From contig JBMYRH010000005.1 in assembly GCA_049602155.1 (NCBI GenBank), forward strand, positions 1 to 64,000: a stretch of DNA of 64,000 bases, given 5' to 3'. A program made the translations under genes and the position numbers. Positions within the stretch are counted from its first letter, which is position 1; every line of letters starts with the position of its first letter. A model generated the notes under the pieces. That model did no database searches. It saw only the letters and a list, made by a program, of their open reading frames with translations, and had not been told where the DNA came from. Positions 29,326-38,802 of the stretch are shown here, piece after piece. The DNA comes from JBMYRH01 sp049602155 (lineage in GTDB: Bacteria > Myxococcota_A > UBA9042 > PHBI01 > JBMYRH01).

Positions 29326-31089
29326 TTACTCAAGCAGGGCAAGGGCCCGCGCAAACACACCACGCAGGGCGTCGCTGTCGAGCGATGACGTGAGCACCAA
29401 CCTCCGGTCGTCACGGCGGAGCGACCAGCCGGTCGTGCTCAGCTTGAGGGGGGCGAGCCACGCCGAGCCGCGAGTTTGATCAGGCTTCTTTAGGGCCGTC
29501 AGTCGGTCTGAGATGGCCGTGAAGCGTGCCTTGCGGGACCCTACGGCGTGTTGCTCCAGCTCCGCTGTCAGGTCGGATAGCACCCCGAGGAGGGCGGCGC
29601 TGTCGCTGCTTGAGCTCATGGCGCTGACGACGCGCCCTAGCGCCCCGAGCTGAGCTTCGAGGGCGTCAGCGCTCTCACGGCCAGCCGCGTGGGTGAAGAA
29701 CGAGAGGCGAGGGGTCTCCCCGAGGTGGATGGAGCCACCGACGGCCGCTGCGTGCTTCGCGACGACGGGATCGGTCAAGGTCGTTGGGCGCGCCTCGTCG
29801 GTGGGCAGCCACACCCAGAGGGGGCCTGTGGTCCGAAGCTGTGTGAGGAGGCGCCCTTCCTCCTCGGTGGGTACGAGAGCGTCACGTTCACCGAGCGCTG
29901 TCTGGCGCAGCGCCTCGACGGCGGCTTCATCGCCAATCGCGATGGTCTCTTCGTCGAGGGTCGCGGCACTCAGGCCCTCGACAGCGCCTGCGCGGGCTCC
30001 AAGCCCGCTGGCTCGTAAGATCAGTGCGCTGGTGTCGCCTTGCATCCCCACGACGGCCGCCTCGCGGCAGGTCGCAGGGTCGATCCCTGCGCTCGACAGC
30101 GCCTCACCCCATGCCCCGAGCGTGGTGGTGTCCCGCATGGCCTCCTGAACGGCGGCCTCGGATGCGAGGACTGAAGGGTTGCCGCCGATGGCGTAGCGGG
30201 CCTCGATGGGGAGGGAGTGGACGAGGTCTCGCTGGGGCAGGCTCTCGATGAAGAGCCCGATCAACCCGCCTGCGATAGTGAGGAGGAGCAGGGATGAGCC
30301 CATCAGGCGCATCAGCGTTAAGCCCGCGTTGGGGGTCTCCCCCTCGGCGGCGTTCTCACGAGAGCGCTCGACACCCCATGCGATCAAGATGCCGAAGGCG
30401 TAGAGGATGTTGAGTGGGATGGCCATCAGGGCCTGACTGATGGGGTCAGGGGGCGTCAAGATGGCGCCGATGATCACGCTCAATACGACGAAGTAACGGA
30501 AGAAGCCGATGAGCCCGCGCGCCGTGACGATCTGAAAGAGAGAGAGGAAGAAGATGACCAGCGGAAGCTCGAACACGAGCCCAAACATCAAGAGGAAGAC
30601 GAAGGAGGTTGAGTACGCGTTCTGGAGGGTGACCATCACCTCGACCTGACCGCCTTCGAGGGAGAGCTTGGTCAACCAGTCGGTCACAAAGGGCAGGATC
30701 ACCTGGTACGAGAACGCCGCGCCGATGAGGAAGAAGATCACGGTGAAGGCGGTCACCGGGATGATGAATTCCTTCTCCTGCGCTTGCATCGCCGGGCTGA
30801 TGAAGGACCAGAATTGGTAGAAGGTGTATGGGCTGGTGAGCAGCACGGAGAAGACGAATGACGTCTTCAGGTAGACGATGATGCTCTCAGTGACCTGAAT
30901 CGCTTGGTACTGATAGATGCCGTTATCGGCCAGAGCGCGACTAATGGGGCCCGCCAAGAGGTCGAAGAGCTCGACTCGGAATGACCAACACACGAAGAAC
31001 CCGAGGACGAGGGCCAAGGCCACCCGCACGATGCGGCTACGGAGCTCAATCAAGTGCTCCTGGAAGGTCATGACGGCGCCATCAGACAT
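29326..31089 (-). CDS. tatC: TatC with a C-terminal periplasmic extension
   Basis: About 587 residues, more than twice the normal TatC length. Residues 1-250 are a standard TatC with six membrane helices: FQEHLIELRSRIVRV at the N terminus, YQFWSFISPAMQAQEKEF with the conserved Glu for the signal-peptide site, and VFELPLVIFFL. A seventh hydrophobic helix (LMGSSLLLLTIAGGLIGLFI) then sends the remaining 270 or so residues to the periplasm. That domain is Ala, Thr and Ser rich, has one Cys, and matches nothing I recognise. The ATG at 31089 overlaps the tatA stop by eight bases. The core role is Tat translocation; the role of the extension is unknown. Confidence 0.9.
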   Translation of the reverse strand: MSDGAVMTFQEHLIELRSRIVRVALALVLGFFVCWSFRVELFDLLAGPISRALADNGIYQYQAIQVTESIIVYLKTSFVFSVLLTSPYTFYQFWSFISPAMQAQEKEFIIPVTAFTVIFFLIGAAFSYQVILPFVTDWLTKLSLEGGQVEVMVTLQNAYSTSFVFLLMFGLVFELPLVIFFLSLFQIVTARGLIGFFRYFVVLSVIIGAILTPPDPISQALMAIPLNILYAFGILIAWGVERSRENAAEGETPNAGLTLMRLMGSSLLLLTIAGGLIGLFIESLPQRDLVHSLPIEARYAIGGNPSVLASEAAVQEAMRDTTTLGAWGEALSSAGIDPATCREAAVVGMQGDTSALILRASGLGARAGAVEGLSAATLDEETIAIGDEAAVEALRQTALGERDALVPTEEEGRLLTQLRTTGPLWVWLPTDEARPTTLTDPVVAKHAAAVGGSIHLGETPRLSFFTHAAGRESADALEAQLGALGRVVSAMSSSSDSAALLGVLSDLTAELEQHAVGSRKARFTAISDRLTALKKPDQTRGSAWLAPLKLSTTGWSLRRDDRRLVLTSSLDSDALRGVFARALALLE

Positions 31090-31420
31090 GTCGGCTGTCG
31101 GCCTCCGAGTCGGGTGACTCCTCATCGGTCATCGGTTCATCGCTGGGCGGGGGCTCACTTGCGGGCTCCGCGTTGACGGTGGTCGGATCGGCCCGAGGTA
31201 CTCGGTCCTCTTCTGCAGCGTGGGATGGGGTCGGGCGCTCGGGAGCGTCTGGGATGGTCGAAGCTTGGCGGACTTCGTCCTCAAAGCCAGCCATCGCGCG
31301 GCGGACATCACGCATGCCCTTGCCCATTGTCCGGGCCAGCGAAGGCAACTTGGATGGTCCAATGAATACAAGCGCTGCGATGAGGATCAGGAGGATCTCC
31401 CAAGTTCCAAGGCCGAACAT
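31082..31420 (-). CDS. tatA: Twin-arginine translocase TatA/TatB family protein
   Basis: 112 residues. MFGLGTWEILLILIAALVFIG is the membrane helix, with Glu8 as in TatB and many dual TatA/B proteins, followed by PSKLPSLARTMGKGMRDVRRA, the amphipathic helix. The last 60 residues are an acidic Pro/Glu/Ser tail. A single tatA/B gene next to tatC fits a two-component Tat system, though a second copy could lie elsewhere. Confidence 0.88.
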   Translation of the reverse strand: MFGLGTWEILLILIAALVFIGPSKLPSLARTMGKGMRDVRRAMAGFEDEVRQASTIPDAPERPTPSHAAEEDRVPRADPTTVNAEPASEPPPSDEPMTDEESPDSEADSRHV

Positions 31421-31498
31421 GTGCGCGCTATCTCCCGGTCAGTCGGTCGACGATGATAGGCGCGGGGCCGGGTCATCGGCAAGACCACACGATGGTTC

Positions 31499-33979
31499 TC
31501 AGAACTCAGTCTCTGCTTCATGGATGTTCTGCGACCCGCCGGGCTCGAAGCTGAACTCGGTGGGTTCAAACCCTTTACGGTGCGGAATGGCTTGGCCTCC
31601 CTCAGTCGCGAGGAGGCCGGTGTCGGGGTCGATGCGCAGGTGACGGATCGCTTTGGGCGGCTTTTCGTCCACGGCCAAACTGGGTCGGCCGCGATCCATG
31701 CGCTCCATAAATGAGACGAAGACCGGGAGCGCGGTGTCCGCCCCGTAGACCTTGTTGACCTTCACCGAGAGGCCTAGGGGCCGCTCTCGGCGATCCGCTC
31801 CGATCCAAGCGACCGCCACGCGTTCATTGGAGAACCCATCGAACCAAACGTCATACGGGAGGGTACCTGTTTTCCCTGCCACGCTCTGGTGGAGCGACTT
31901 CGCGCGCTTCGCGGTCCCTCTCTCGACGGCTTGGCGCAGGTTGGCGGTCACCAGGTACGCGGTCTCCTCTTTGAGGATCCGTTGGCGCGGGTCGAGGTCG
32001 TCGTCCCACAGCGCGAGGATCGTGTCCCCGAAGGATGCGTAGGGGTCACTGGGCTCGATGTGTCGCTCAAGCACCTTGCCGTCGCGATCCGAGATCTTTC
32101 TGATCAGGTGCATCGCCGGTTCGACACCACGCAACGCGAAGACTCCAAAGGCGTGTGCCATCCCGAATGCCGTCTGATCCCCGCCGAGGACCTCGGAGAT
32201 GTTCCCTTGCAGAGGACGCGGCAGCCCAAGGGCTTCTCCCCAGGCTTGGTAGTCCTTTAGTGGCGTGTGGTCGAGCACCCACCGGAGGACACGCAAGCTG
32301 ACCGCGTTCTCTGAGCGACTCAGGGCATTCCAGACCAGCATGTCCTTCTTCGTCCGCGCGCCGGTGGGGTTGTAGCGGCCCTCGCGGAAGGGGGCGCCGC
32401 TGAAGAGCTCCGACGGACGGAGCCCGAGGTCATAGGCCTTACCGTAGACGATGGGCTTCATCGTCGAGCCTGTCTGTCGGACAGCGAAGGCACGGTTCAC
32501 TTGGGAGCGGTCGAAGTCCCACGCCCCGACCATCGCCTCGACACCGCCGGTGATGGTCGGGTACGAGACGAGCGCGCCCTCCATCAATGGGATCGGGACG
32601 AGCCGCAGCTGTGTGCGTTCGGCTCCGACGCTGTCGACCTCGACCAAGAGGACGTCGCCGACCTTGAAGGCTTTCCGCATGTCTTTCAGGCGGGGCTTAA
32701 ATGAGGCCTTCCCGTCGCGCTTTACGCGGCCCTTTCGGTCTTTTGGGAACCCCTTGTAGCGTCCAGCCCACTTCGTCGTGCTAAGCGGAATGTAGCCCCG
32801 TGTCTTCGGGCCCAGTTCACATACAGCGCTTTGGTCGGTGACCCGGGTGACTCGAGCGAGCAAGCGGCGACCCACGCGGACACCATCGTCTGCGAGGTAG
32901 CGCGCGGTGCGCTCAAAGAAGACCTCGCGGTCCAGCCGCGCGAGGGGGCCTGGGTAGCCTTGGCGTCGCGCAAGGTCCTCCAGCCCCTCGGACAGTGCCT
33001 CGCTCGCTTCACGTTGGTGGGCCGATTCGACGGCCATGGACACGGTCAGCCCGTGATCGAGCCAAGGGCGCCCGGTCTGTGTCTTTCCGTAGGACGTCGC
33101 GACCTGCTTCCGGACATGCTCTGTGTACTGAGGGATGTGATCCCCCAGTCGATCTTGGATTGGGTACACCTTGAGCGTTGTCGCGAGCGCGGCTTGCTGC
33201 TGCGCCTCGTCAATCCAGCCGTTGCGTCGCATGTTGAGCAGGACGTGGGCCATGCGCTCCCGTGCTGCCGAGAGGTTCTTTGCGGGGTTCACCAAGCTTG
33301 GCGACTGTGGTGTGCCACCCAGGATGGCCATCTCGGCCAAGTTCAGGTCCCAGGCGTCTTTCCTGAAGTAGTTCTGGGCGGCCGCTTGCACCCCGTACGA
33401 GCCATGTCCGAGGAAGATGGCGTTGAGGTACCACGTCAGGATCTGTTGTTTGCTGTAGAGGTCCTCGAGTCGCCGCGCGAGGATCGCCTCGCGGACCTTT
33501 CGGGCGTAGGAGCGCTCGTTGCCTACGAGCGTCTTCGCGAGCTGCTGGGTGATCGTGCTCGCGCCCTGCTGGATGGAGCCTGCCTGTAGGTTGGTGATCA
33601 TCGCACGGACGACGCCCTTGAGGTCGACCCCTGAGTGGGAGAAGAAGCGAGAGTCCTCTGCCGCCAAGAACGCGAGCACCAAATTGCGCGGCAGCTCGTC
33701 CCAGCGCAGCTGGATACGGCGCTGCTGAGACCACTCTCCGACGAGCTGTCCATCGGCGGCCTCGAAGCGGGTGACGCCGGGGCGGACCAAGGAGTCGAAG
33801 TCATCCAGACGCGGAAGATCACGCGCAAAATACGTATAGAGGGCGCCCACGCCGACCCCAGCCCCTAGGCACGCGACGGTGGCGCCGATGCATAGCGTCC
33901 TCAGCAGCGTGAGGGGCCATCCACCGCGCCTTCGATTCGCGACCGTCAGGCGCGCGGAGCTTTGGGGTTCCGGAATCAT
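31499..33979 (-). CDS. mrcA: Penicillin-binding protein 1A (bifunctional transglycosylase/transpeptidase)
   Basis: 826 residues. An N-terminal membrane anchor is followed by a GT51 transglycosylase (AAEDSRFFSHSGVDLKGVVRA, then GASTITQQLAK and YLNAIFLGHGSYGVQAA). An OB-like middle domain leads to the transpeptidase with all three motifs: STMK with Ser505, SEN, and KTGT with Lys703. It polymerises and cross-links peptidoglycan in the periplasm. The -10 ends six bases before the ATG and no Shine-Dalgarno is seen, so the message is probably leaderless. Confidence 0.92.
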   Translation of the reverse strand: MIPEPQSSARLTVANRRRGGWPLTLLRTLCIGATVACLGAGVGVGALYTYFARDLPRLDDFDSLVRPGVTRFEAADGQLVGEWSQQRRIQLRWDELPRNLVLAFLAAEDSRFFSHSGVDLKGVVRAMITNLQAGSIQQGASTITQQLAKTLVGNERSYARKVREAILARRLEDLYSKQQILTWYLNAIFLGHGSYGVQAAAQNYFRKDAWDLNLAEMAILGGTPQSPSLVNPAKNLSAARERMAHVLLNMRRNGWIDEAQQQAALATTLKVYPIQDRLGDHIPQYTEHVRKQVATSYGKTQTGRPWLDHGLTVSMAVESAHQREASEALSEGLEDLARRQGYPGPLARLDREVFFERTARYLADDGVRVGRRLLARVTRVTDQSAVCELGPKTRGYIPLSTTKWAGRYKGFPKDRKGRVKRDGKASFKPRLKDMRKAFKVGDVLLVEVDSVGAERTQLRLVPIPLMEGALVSYPTITGGVEAMVGAWDFDRSQVNRAFAVRQTGSTMKPIVYGKAYDLGLRPSELFSGAPFREGRYNPTGARTKKDMLVWNALSRSENAVSLRVLRWVLDHTPLKDYQAWGEALGLPRPLQGNISEVLGGDQTAFGMAHAFGVFALRGVEPAMHLIRKISDRDGKVLERHIEPSDPYASFGDTILALWDDDLDPRQRILKEETAYLVTANLRQAVERGTAKRAKSLHQSVAGKTGTLPYDVWFDGFSNERVAVAWIGADRRERPLGLSVKVNKVYGADTALPVFVSFMERMDRGRPSLAVDEKPPKAIRHLRIDPDTGLLATEGGQAIPHRKGFEPTEFSFEPGGSQNIHEAETEF

Positions 33980-33985
33980 GGGGCT

Positions 33986-34014
33986 AGCCTACGTCCCCCC
34001 GCGCACGGGGACAA
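33986..34014 (-). promoter_or_regulatory. Promoter of the PBP1A gene, leaderless type
   Basis: Read on the minus strand, TTGTCC and TAGGCT are 17 bases apart and the -10 ends six bases before ATG 33979. It stands back to back with the promoter of the divergent SDR gene. Confidence 0.55.
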
Positions 34015-34021
34015 CGTCCGC

Positions 34022-34050
34022 TTGTTCATGGACCCGTCCAGGCGCATGAT
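34022..34050 (+). promoter_or_regulatory. Promoter of the SDR gene, leaderless type
   Basis: TTGTTC (34022-34027) and CATGAT (34045-34050) are 17 bases apart; ATG 34057 follows six bases after the -10 and no ribosome site fits between. Confidence 0.5.
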
Positions 34051-34056
34051 GCGGGT

Positions 34057-35031
34057 ATGAGCGACGTTCACGGACCTGTTGATGTGCTTGTCACCGGCTC
34101 GTCGGGCTTTGTGGGCTCGGCGCTGGCTGCGCGCCTGCAGCGTGAAGGGGCTACTGTCGCTGGTCTTGACGTGACACCAGGTCAGGTCCCGACCGTGTCG
34201 GTCGACATCACTGACGGTGGACAGGTGCGCGCAGCCTTTGAGCGCCTCAGGCCTCGTCGCGTCGTCCACACCGCAGCGATCGTCGACGACCGTGGTGACC
34301 CAAAGCTCTTTCAGGCCGTGAACGTGACGGGGACGGATCACATCGTGGCTGCGTGCGAAGCCTGTGACGTAGAGCGCCTGGTGCACGTCTCCTCGATCGT
34401 CGTGTTGGGCCTCGATTCGCCAGCCCAATGTGATGAGCGGACACCGCTCCAGCCCTACACTGGCGCTGCCTACATGGACACCAAGGCCGTGAGCGAACGG
34501 CGTGTGCGGGACGCCTGGGCCGCCGGGAGAGTGCCCGCGGTCGTGGTGCGACCTGGGGACGTTTACGGCTTGGGGAGTCAACCTTGGGTCCAACGCCCCC
34601 TTGAGATGATGCGCCAGGGGATGCCTTTGCTCGTCGGCAGTGGCCATGGCCTGATGGTGCATTGCTGGATTGATAACCTCATCGATGGATTGCTGCTCTG
34701 CTTGGAGAAACCAGACATCGATGGGCGTGTATTCCACATCACCGATGGCGTGGACGGCACGACGTTTCGGGAGTACTTCGAGCGTCTGGCCGTCGCGGGG
34801 CGGGTCAACCTTTCCCCTTGGTCGCTCCCCGGTGGAGTCGCGACGCGCCTCGGCGCGGCGCTTGACCGCGCAAGTCGTTGGCTCCCGTTTACCCCGCCCT
34901 TTGGGGAGACGGCCGCGCGGTATCTGCTGCGCCGGTCGTCCTACAGCATCAAGGGGGCGCGGGAGGCGCTGGGCTATGAGCCCGCGGTCGACCTGGCTGA
35001 GGGGATGGCGCGCATGGCGCGCGACCTCTAA
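34057..35031 (+). CDS. NAD-dependent epimerase/dehydratase (extended SDR)
   Basis: 324 residues. TGSSGFVGSALA is the Rossmann nucleotide loop near the N terminus, VDITDG and HTAAIVDD follow as in the extended SDR family, and YMDTK is the catalytic Tyr-Lys pair. WIDNLIDGLLLCLEK and the C-terminal sequence resemble the 3-beta-hydroxysteroid dehydrogenase/isomerase-like branch, which includes sterol or sugar oxidoreductases. The substrate cannot be told. It diverges from the PBP1A gene and its stop overlaps the end of plsB by four bases. Confidence 0.82.
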   Translation: MSDVHGPVDVLVTGSSGFVGSALAARLQREGATVAGLDVTPGQVPTVSVDITDGGQVRAAFERLRPRRVVHTAAIVDDRGDPKLFQAVNVTGTDHIVAACEACDVERLVHVSSIVVLGLDSPAQCDERTPLQPYTGAAYMDTKAVSERRVRDAWAAGRVPAVVVRPGDVYGLGSQPWVQRPLEMMRQGMPLLVGSGHGLMVHCWIDNLIDGLLLCLEKPDIDGRVFHITDGVDGTTFREYFERLAVAGRVNLSPWSLPGGVATRLGAALDRASRWLPFTPPFGETAARYLLRRSSYSIKGAREALGYEPAVDLAEGMARMARDL

Positions 35032-37919
35032 CGGCTGAAGTAGGTGCTGAGCCGGGACGCGATGACCCCCGCCGTCGCGTCGTCTCGCCGCGCGGGCAGT
35101 TGCACGAGGAGCGTGTCCCGCCCCTTCTTGCGTCGACTCACGAGATCCATCTCCACGTAGGCGTCGAGCGCGTGCTTGAAGGTGACTGAGCTTGCGGACT
35201 CTGGGCAGCGGATGTCGCCCACCTGAAAGCGTCGCTGAGCGTTGGTCTGTGCAGTTCGGAAGAATTCCTTCTGGCTGATCTCTTCCGTCAGGCTCTCGTC
35301 GATCGTTGAGGCGAGGATCCAGTAGGACTCCAACCAGGGCTGAAGGATCTGGTGGAGCCCCGCGAGGACCGTCTGTCCCCGCGGGTCGCTGGTGGCCCGG
35401 ATGAGGCCAGGACCCTCTGCATCGAGCCCCTGTCGCCGGTCGATTAGGCCCGCGTTTTCAAAGGCCGCGAGGCTACGGTCAAACTGCTCGTCGAAGGTCA
35501 TCGCCGGGTCGTAGACGAAGTCGTACTTCAAGGTCTGGGAGAGGAACGAGGCAGCCTCACGGAGTGCAGCCTCTGTGGCTTGTTTTCCGGCGCCTTGGGA
35601 GCGCAAGGCGGCCGCCAAGATCGCCTCAGGGATGAAGAGGTGAACGATGTTGTTCTTGTAGAACTCCAGGTTCATCCGTTGGTCGTCAGCCAAGGTGTAG
35701 ACGTTGCCCTTCTCGAAGTTGTGGACTGTGACGAACTTCTCGGTCTCGTAGCGGGAGAGCACTTCGTCTACGGCGTCCTGGACCGCCACGCCGCGCGCCA
35801 GCGCGACGTCGCTCGCCTCTCCGAGCGCGAGGGGGTGAGAGGGCTGACCGGCCTCCTCCGCCTCCGCGACAGCTGTGGCGACCTCGGGTCGGTTGATCTT
35901 CAACGCATGCTCGATGGTCTTCGAGAGGGGGGCGCCTTTGTGGCATGCGATGTTGAGGAGGAACCCCACCTTCCTGAGCAGGTTCTCGCGATGGACCCCT
36001 CGAGTGGGGTGCATCAGCAGCGCGAGGGCGGTGAGCGCGCTCGGGGTCACGAGCGCGACGTCTTGGATGCCGCTCAGGACGCGATAGCCCATCCGCCGTA
36101 CGAACGCTTTGTAGCGTGGGTCATCGGCCTCGAGGTCGCCTACTCCGGCCTCATCGATGGCCTCTTTGACGCTGAATGGTTCGGCAAACGAGACGTAGAG
36201 TCGCCCAAACTTGGACCAAAGCACTTGCGTGGTCTTGAGGAGGCCCGTGATGTTCTCACGCTTCTTTGACGCCCCTGTGAGCTCTTGCTTGTAGGCGCGC
36301 TCCTCGATCACTCGCTCGTAGCCGACGTAGATAGGGACGAGCCGCACATCGGGAGCAGAGCCGGTTCGGATCGAGTCGATGATGGTGCCGAGGACGCCGA
36401 GCTTTGGTGGCAGCATTTTACCCGTCCGCGAGCGCCCGCCTTCCGGGAAGAACTCCAACCAATAGCCCTCACGGACGAGCTTCCGAACGTACTCTCGGAA
36501 GGTCATTCGATAGGCCTCGCTCTCCGTTTTAAAGCTGCGGCGTAGGAAGAAGGCACCGCAGCGTCGGAAGATGTGCCCGAGGGGGAAGAAATTGAGGTTC
36601 TGACCCGCGGCGATGTGCGGGCAGATGAGGCCGTTGACGTAGAAGAGGTAACTGATGACCAGGTAGTCGACGTGGCTCCTGTGGCATGGCAGCAGCACCA
36701 AGGGGGCCTCGCGGCCTGCCTCACGCACGCGCTCCAAGCCATCGAGGTCAGCGACAATCTCGCTGTACATGCGCTCAAAGGTCACGGTCAGGATAAGCAG
36801 CATCATCTCGATGTAGGACATCGAGAAGTCGGCCCCCATCTCCTGGAGGTACTTTTGGACGCGGGACTCAACGACCTCGGTGGCCACACCGTCCTTCTCT
36901 GCCAATCGCCGGATCTCTTGAGTCATCTCGGGGGTGCGTAGGATCTCCTGTCGTATGCGCCGCGCGTCCTTCAGGATAGGGCCCTTGATCACGCGCTCTT
37001 CGCGCTGCATGCGCTGCATGATCTCGTACCGCAGCTTGGCGGCGAGGGCTTGAGTGCCGAGGGCCGGTGACTCGTTCGCGAGGAACTCGGAGACGTTGAT
37101 GGGATCCCCGAGCTGGACGAAGGCGCGGCGACGGTTGATGAGGAAGTTGATCCCCTTCCGCAGTCGCCCTGGCGCTTCGGGATCACCGAAGACCATGTCG
37201 CTTAGAGTTCGCTTGTAGCGGTTGGGGTTTTGGCTCCACACGAGCAATTGCGGGATGAGGAAGATCGGCCGCGCGACCTGGTCATCCGAACCGGCGACGG
37301 CGGTCTCGCGCTCCAACTGCGCGGTGAGGACGACCTCGAGGAGCGCGTCGTCGGGTTGCTCAGGAGACCACGGCCAGAGCCCCCGGCGCTTGACGAAGAG
37401 CAGGGCCGGCCGTCCGCGCTCGAGCCCATAGGCCAGCACTTCGGGGTCGGTCAGGCTCGCGGGGCGTCTTCGGATGAGCCTGCCGAATAATGAGAAGACG
37501 AGCTTCCAAGCCGGCTTGAACCACTGCATCGTGATGTGGTTCGCGAAGTAGACGAGCGGCAGACCGAAGCGCAGAAACGCGTAGTTGAAGTAGAGGTAGT
37601 CCAGGAGGCTGTGGTGGTGCATGACCAGCACCACATCGCCCGTGCGGTGGGCCTCATGGAGCCGGTCGATATGGCGCTCATCGAAGGCGACACGTCGAAA
37701 GAGCCACCCCCACATCATTCGATGGATGGTCCCCGGGCGCTTGAGCATGCGGCTGGCGACCTTCAGCCGCCGCTCAGGGAGGTCGCTGAAGCGTTTCGGT
37801 GGCGCAGCCTGGCACGGAGCGCGTGCGCCCGCGAGCAGGGCCTCGCGGACCTCCTCCTCATCGTTGGGCGGACTGTTCGTGTGATCAACAGCCGGCACCG
37901 GTTCGCCAGTCGAAGCCAT
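35028..37919 (-). CDS. plsB: Glycerol-3-phosphate 1-O-acyltransferase, PlsB-like, with a second N-terminal acyltransferase domain
   Basis: 963 residues. The central domain has PlsB motifs: CHRSHVDYL (HX4D), NLNFFPLGHIFRRCGAFFLRR, EFFPEGGRSRTGK and VPIYVGYERV. Upstream, residues about 95-290 hold a diverged acyltransferase-like unit with MHHHSLLDYLY (HHSLLD also fits HX4D) and KRRGLWPWS. The C-terminal third is long and helical, as in membrane-bound PlsB. The enzyme makes 1-acyl-glycerol-3-phosphate from acyl-CoA or acyl-ACP, the first step in phospholipid synthesis. The promoter ends nine bases before the ATG and no Shine-Dalgarno is visible. Whether the first unit is active is unknown. Confidence 0.88.
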   Translation of the reverse strand: MASTGEPVPAVDHTNSPPNDEEEVREALLAGARAPCQAAPPKRFSDLPERRLKVASRMLKRPGTIHRMMWGWLFRRVAFDERHIDRLHEAHRTGDVVLVMHHHSLLDYLYFNYAFLRFGLPLVYFANHITMQWFKPAWKLVFSLFGRLIRRRPASLTDPEVLAYGLERGRPALLFVKRRGLWPWSPEQPDDALLEVVLTAQLERETAVAGSDDQVARPIFLIPQLLVWSQNPNRYKRTLSDMVFGDPEAPGRLRKGINFLINRRRAFVQLGDPINVSEFLANESPALGTQALAAKLRYEIMQRMQREERVIKGPILKDARRIRQEILRTPEMTQEIRRLAEKDGVATEVVESRVQKYLQEMGADFSMSYIEMMLLILTVTFERMYSEIVADLDGLERVREAGREAPLVLLPCHRSHVDYLVISYLFYVNGLICPHIAAGQNLNFFPLGHIFRRCGAFFLRRSFKTESEAYRMTFREYVRKLVREGYWLEFFPEGGRSRTGKMLPPKLGVLGTIIDSIRTGSAPDVRLVPIYVGYERVIEERAYKQELTGASKKRENITGLLKTTQVLWSKFGRLYVSFAEPFSVKEAIDEAGVGDLEADDPRYKAFVRRMGYRVLSGIQDVALVTPSALTALALLMHPTRGVHRENLLRKVGFLLNIACHKGAPLSKTIEHALKINRPEVATAVAEAEEAGQPSHPLALGEASDVALARGVAVQDAVDEVLSRYETEKFVTVHNFEKGNVYTLADDQRMNLEFYKNNIVHLFIPEAILAAALRSQGAGKQATEAALREAASFLSQTLKYDFVYDPAMTFDEQFDRSLAAFENAGLIDRRQGLDAEGPGLIRATSDPRGQTVLAGLHQILQPWLESYWILASTIDESLTEEISQKEFFRTAQTNAQRRFQVGDIRCPESASSVTFKHALDAYVEMDLVSRRKKGRDTLLVQLPARRDDATAGVIASRLSTYFSR

Positions 37920-37928
37920 GAGGTGCCG

Positions 37929-37957
37929 ATCGTAGCGCCCTGGCCGTGCGCTGTCGA
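37929..37957 (-). promoter_or_regulatory. Promoter of the plsB-like gene
   Basis: On the minus strand TCGACA (five of six to TTGACA) and TACGAT are 17 bases apart. The -10 ends nine bases before ATG 37919, so the leader is at most a few bases. Confidence 0.55.
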
Positions 37958-38097
37958 GGCGCGCGGCTGTGGCACGAAGGAGGTGGTGCTTCTAGCTTCG
38001 GCCCAATCGGGTCTGAATCGGCCGTCGGTAGGGGCTCGTTTGCCTTCATGTCGGGACCGAATCTGTTGTTCGTCAGGCTGCTCGGTTACGATGCGGG

Positions 38098-38802
38098 GTG
38101 AACATGTTCTATTTTTGCCAAGATCGGACTGCACGAGTGCGAATAGGGTCGCTCCTTGTCGTCTTTCTTTGCGCGGCAGCATCGCCTGGTCTCGCTGAGT
38201 CGGGTGGGGAGTGTCCAGGTCAGACGGTCGCGGTCTCCGAGCGGGTTAACCAGACCTTCCGGTCTCTCCGCTCGGTGCATCGGAATGCGTTGCCTGGTGC
38301 CGTTGGGGTGACATTGAGGGACGAAAAGACCTCGTCGTTGATCGTGGCGAACATCGCCCCTCATCGTTTCGCGGCAGAGCTGCTTCGTGGGAGCTGGGAG
38401 ATAGCCACGGATGAGCAGAAGATGCGCTGGCAACGGGTGCTCGGCACGTTGCTCCGCAACCGTGTCTCACGTGCACTCCGGGCCCCCCTCCGCTATGAGA
38501 TGAGCGTGGCTGATGTGAACGTTGTTGCTCCTTGTGAAGAGGCGAGGGCGCGCCTGACGCTCAGAGAGAGGCTGAAGGAGCGAGAGCTGGAGATCGCGCT
38601 CAGGCTGGTCAAGCACGACCTCGCGTGGCGTGTGTGGGACGTCATCACGGACGGCGCGAGCCTTGTGCAGATTTGGCGCCCCCGATTCCAGACTGTTGCG
38701 CGGGAGCGCGGCCTGCCGGGGCTAGAGAAGGAGCTCGCGCACCTTGCACAGCGCTTGGGCGTCCCGAACACGCTGAGCTCGACGCTCAAAGCGGTTCAGT
38801 AG
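38098..38802 (+). CDS. mlaC: MlaC/Ttg2D-like phospholipid-binding protein
   Basis: 234 residues with a signal peptide (VRIGSLLVVFLCAAASPGLAES). The mature protein shows the MlaC pattern: ITDGASLVQIWRPRFQTVARERG near the C terminus and a helix-rich middle (QRVLGTLLRNRVSRAL). MlaC carries phospholipids through the periplasm between outer- and inner-membrane complexes. No mlaA, B, D, E or F is in the window. The start is GTG 38098 or ATG 38104; TACGAT at 38087-38092 suggests transcription begins close to the GTG. Confidence 0.75.
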   Translation: MNMFYFCQDRTARVRIGSLLVVFLCAAASPGLAESGGECPGQTVAVSERVNQTFRSLRSVHRNALPGAVGVTLRDEKTSSLIVANIAPHRFAAELLRGSWEIATDEQKMRWQRVLGTLLRNRVSRALRAPLRYEMSVADVNVVAPCEEARARLTLRERLKERELEIALRLVKHDLAWRVWDVITDGASLVQIWRPRFQTVARERGLPGLEKELAHLAQRLGVPNTLSSTLKAVQ

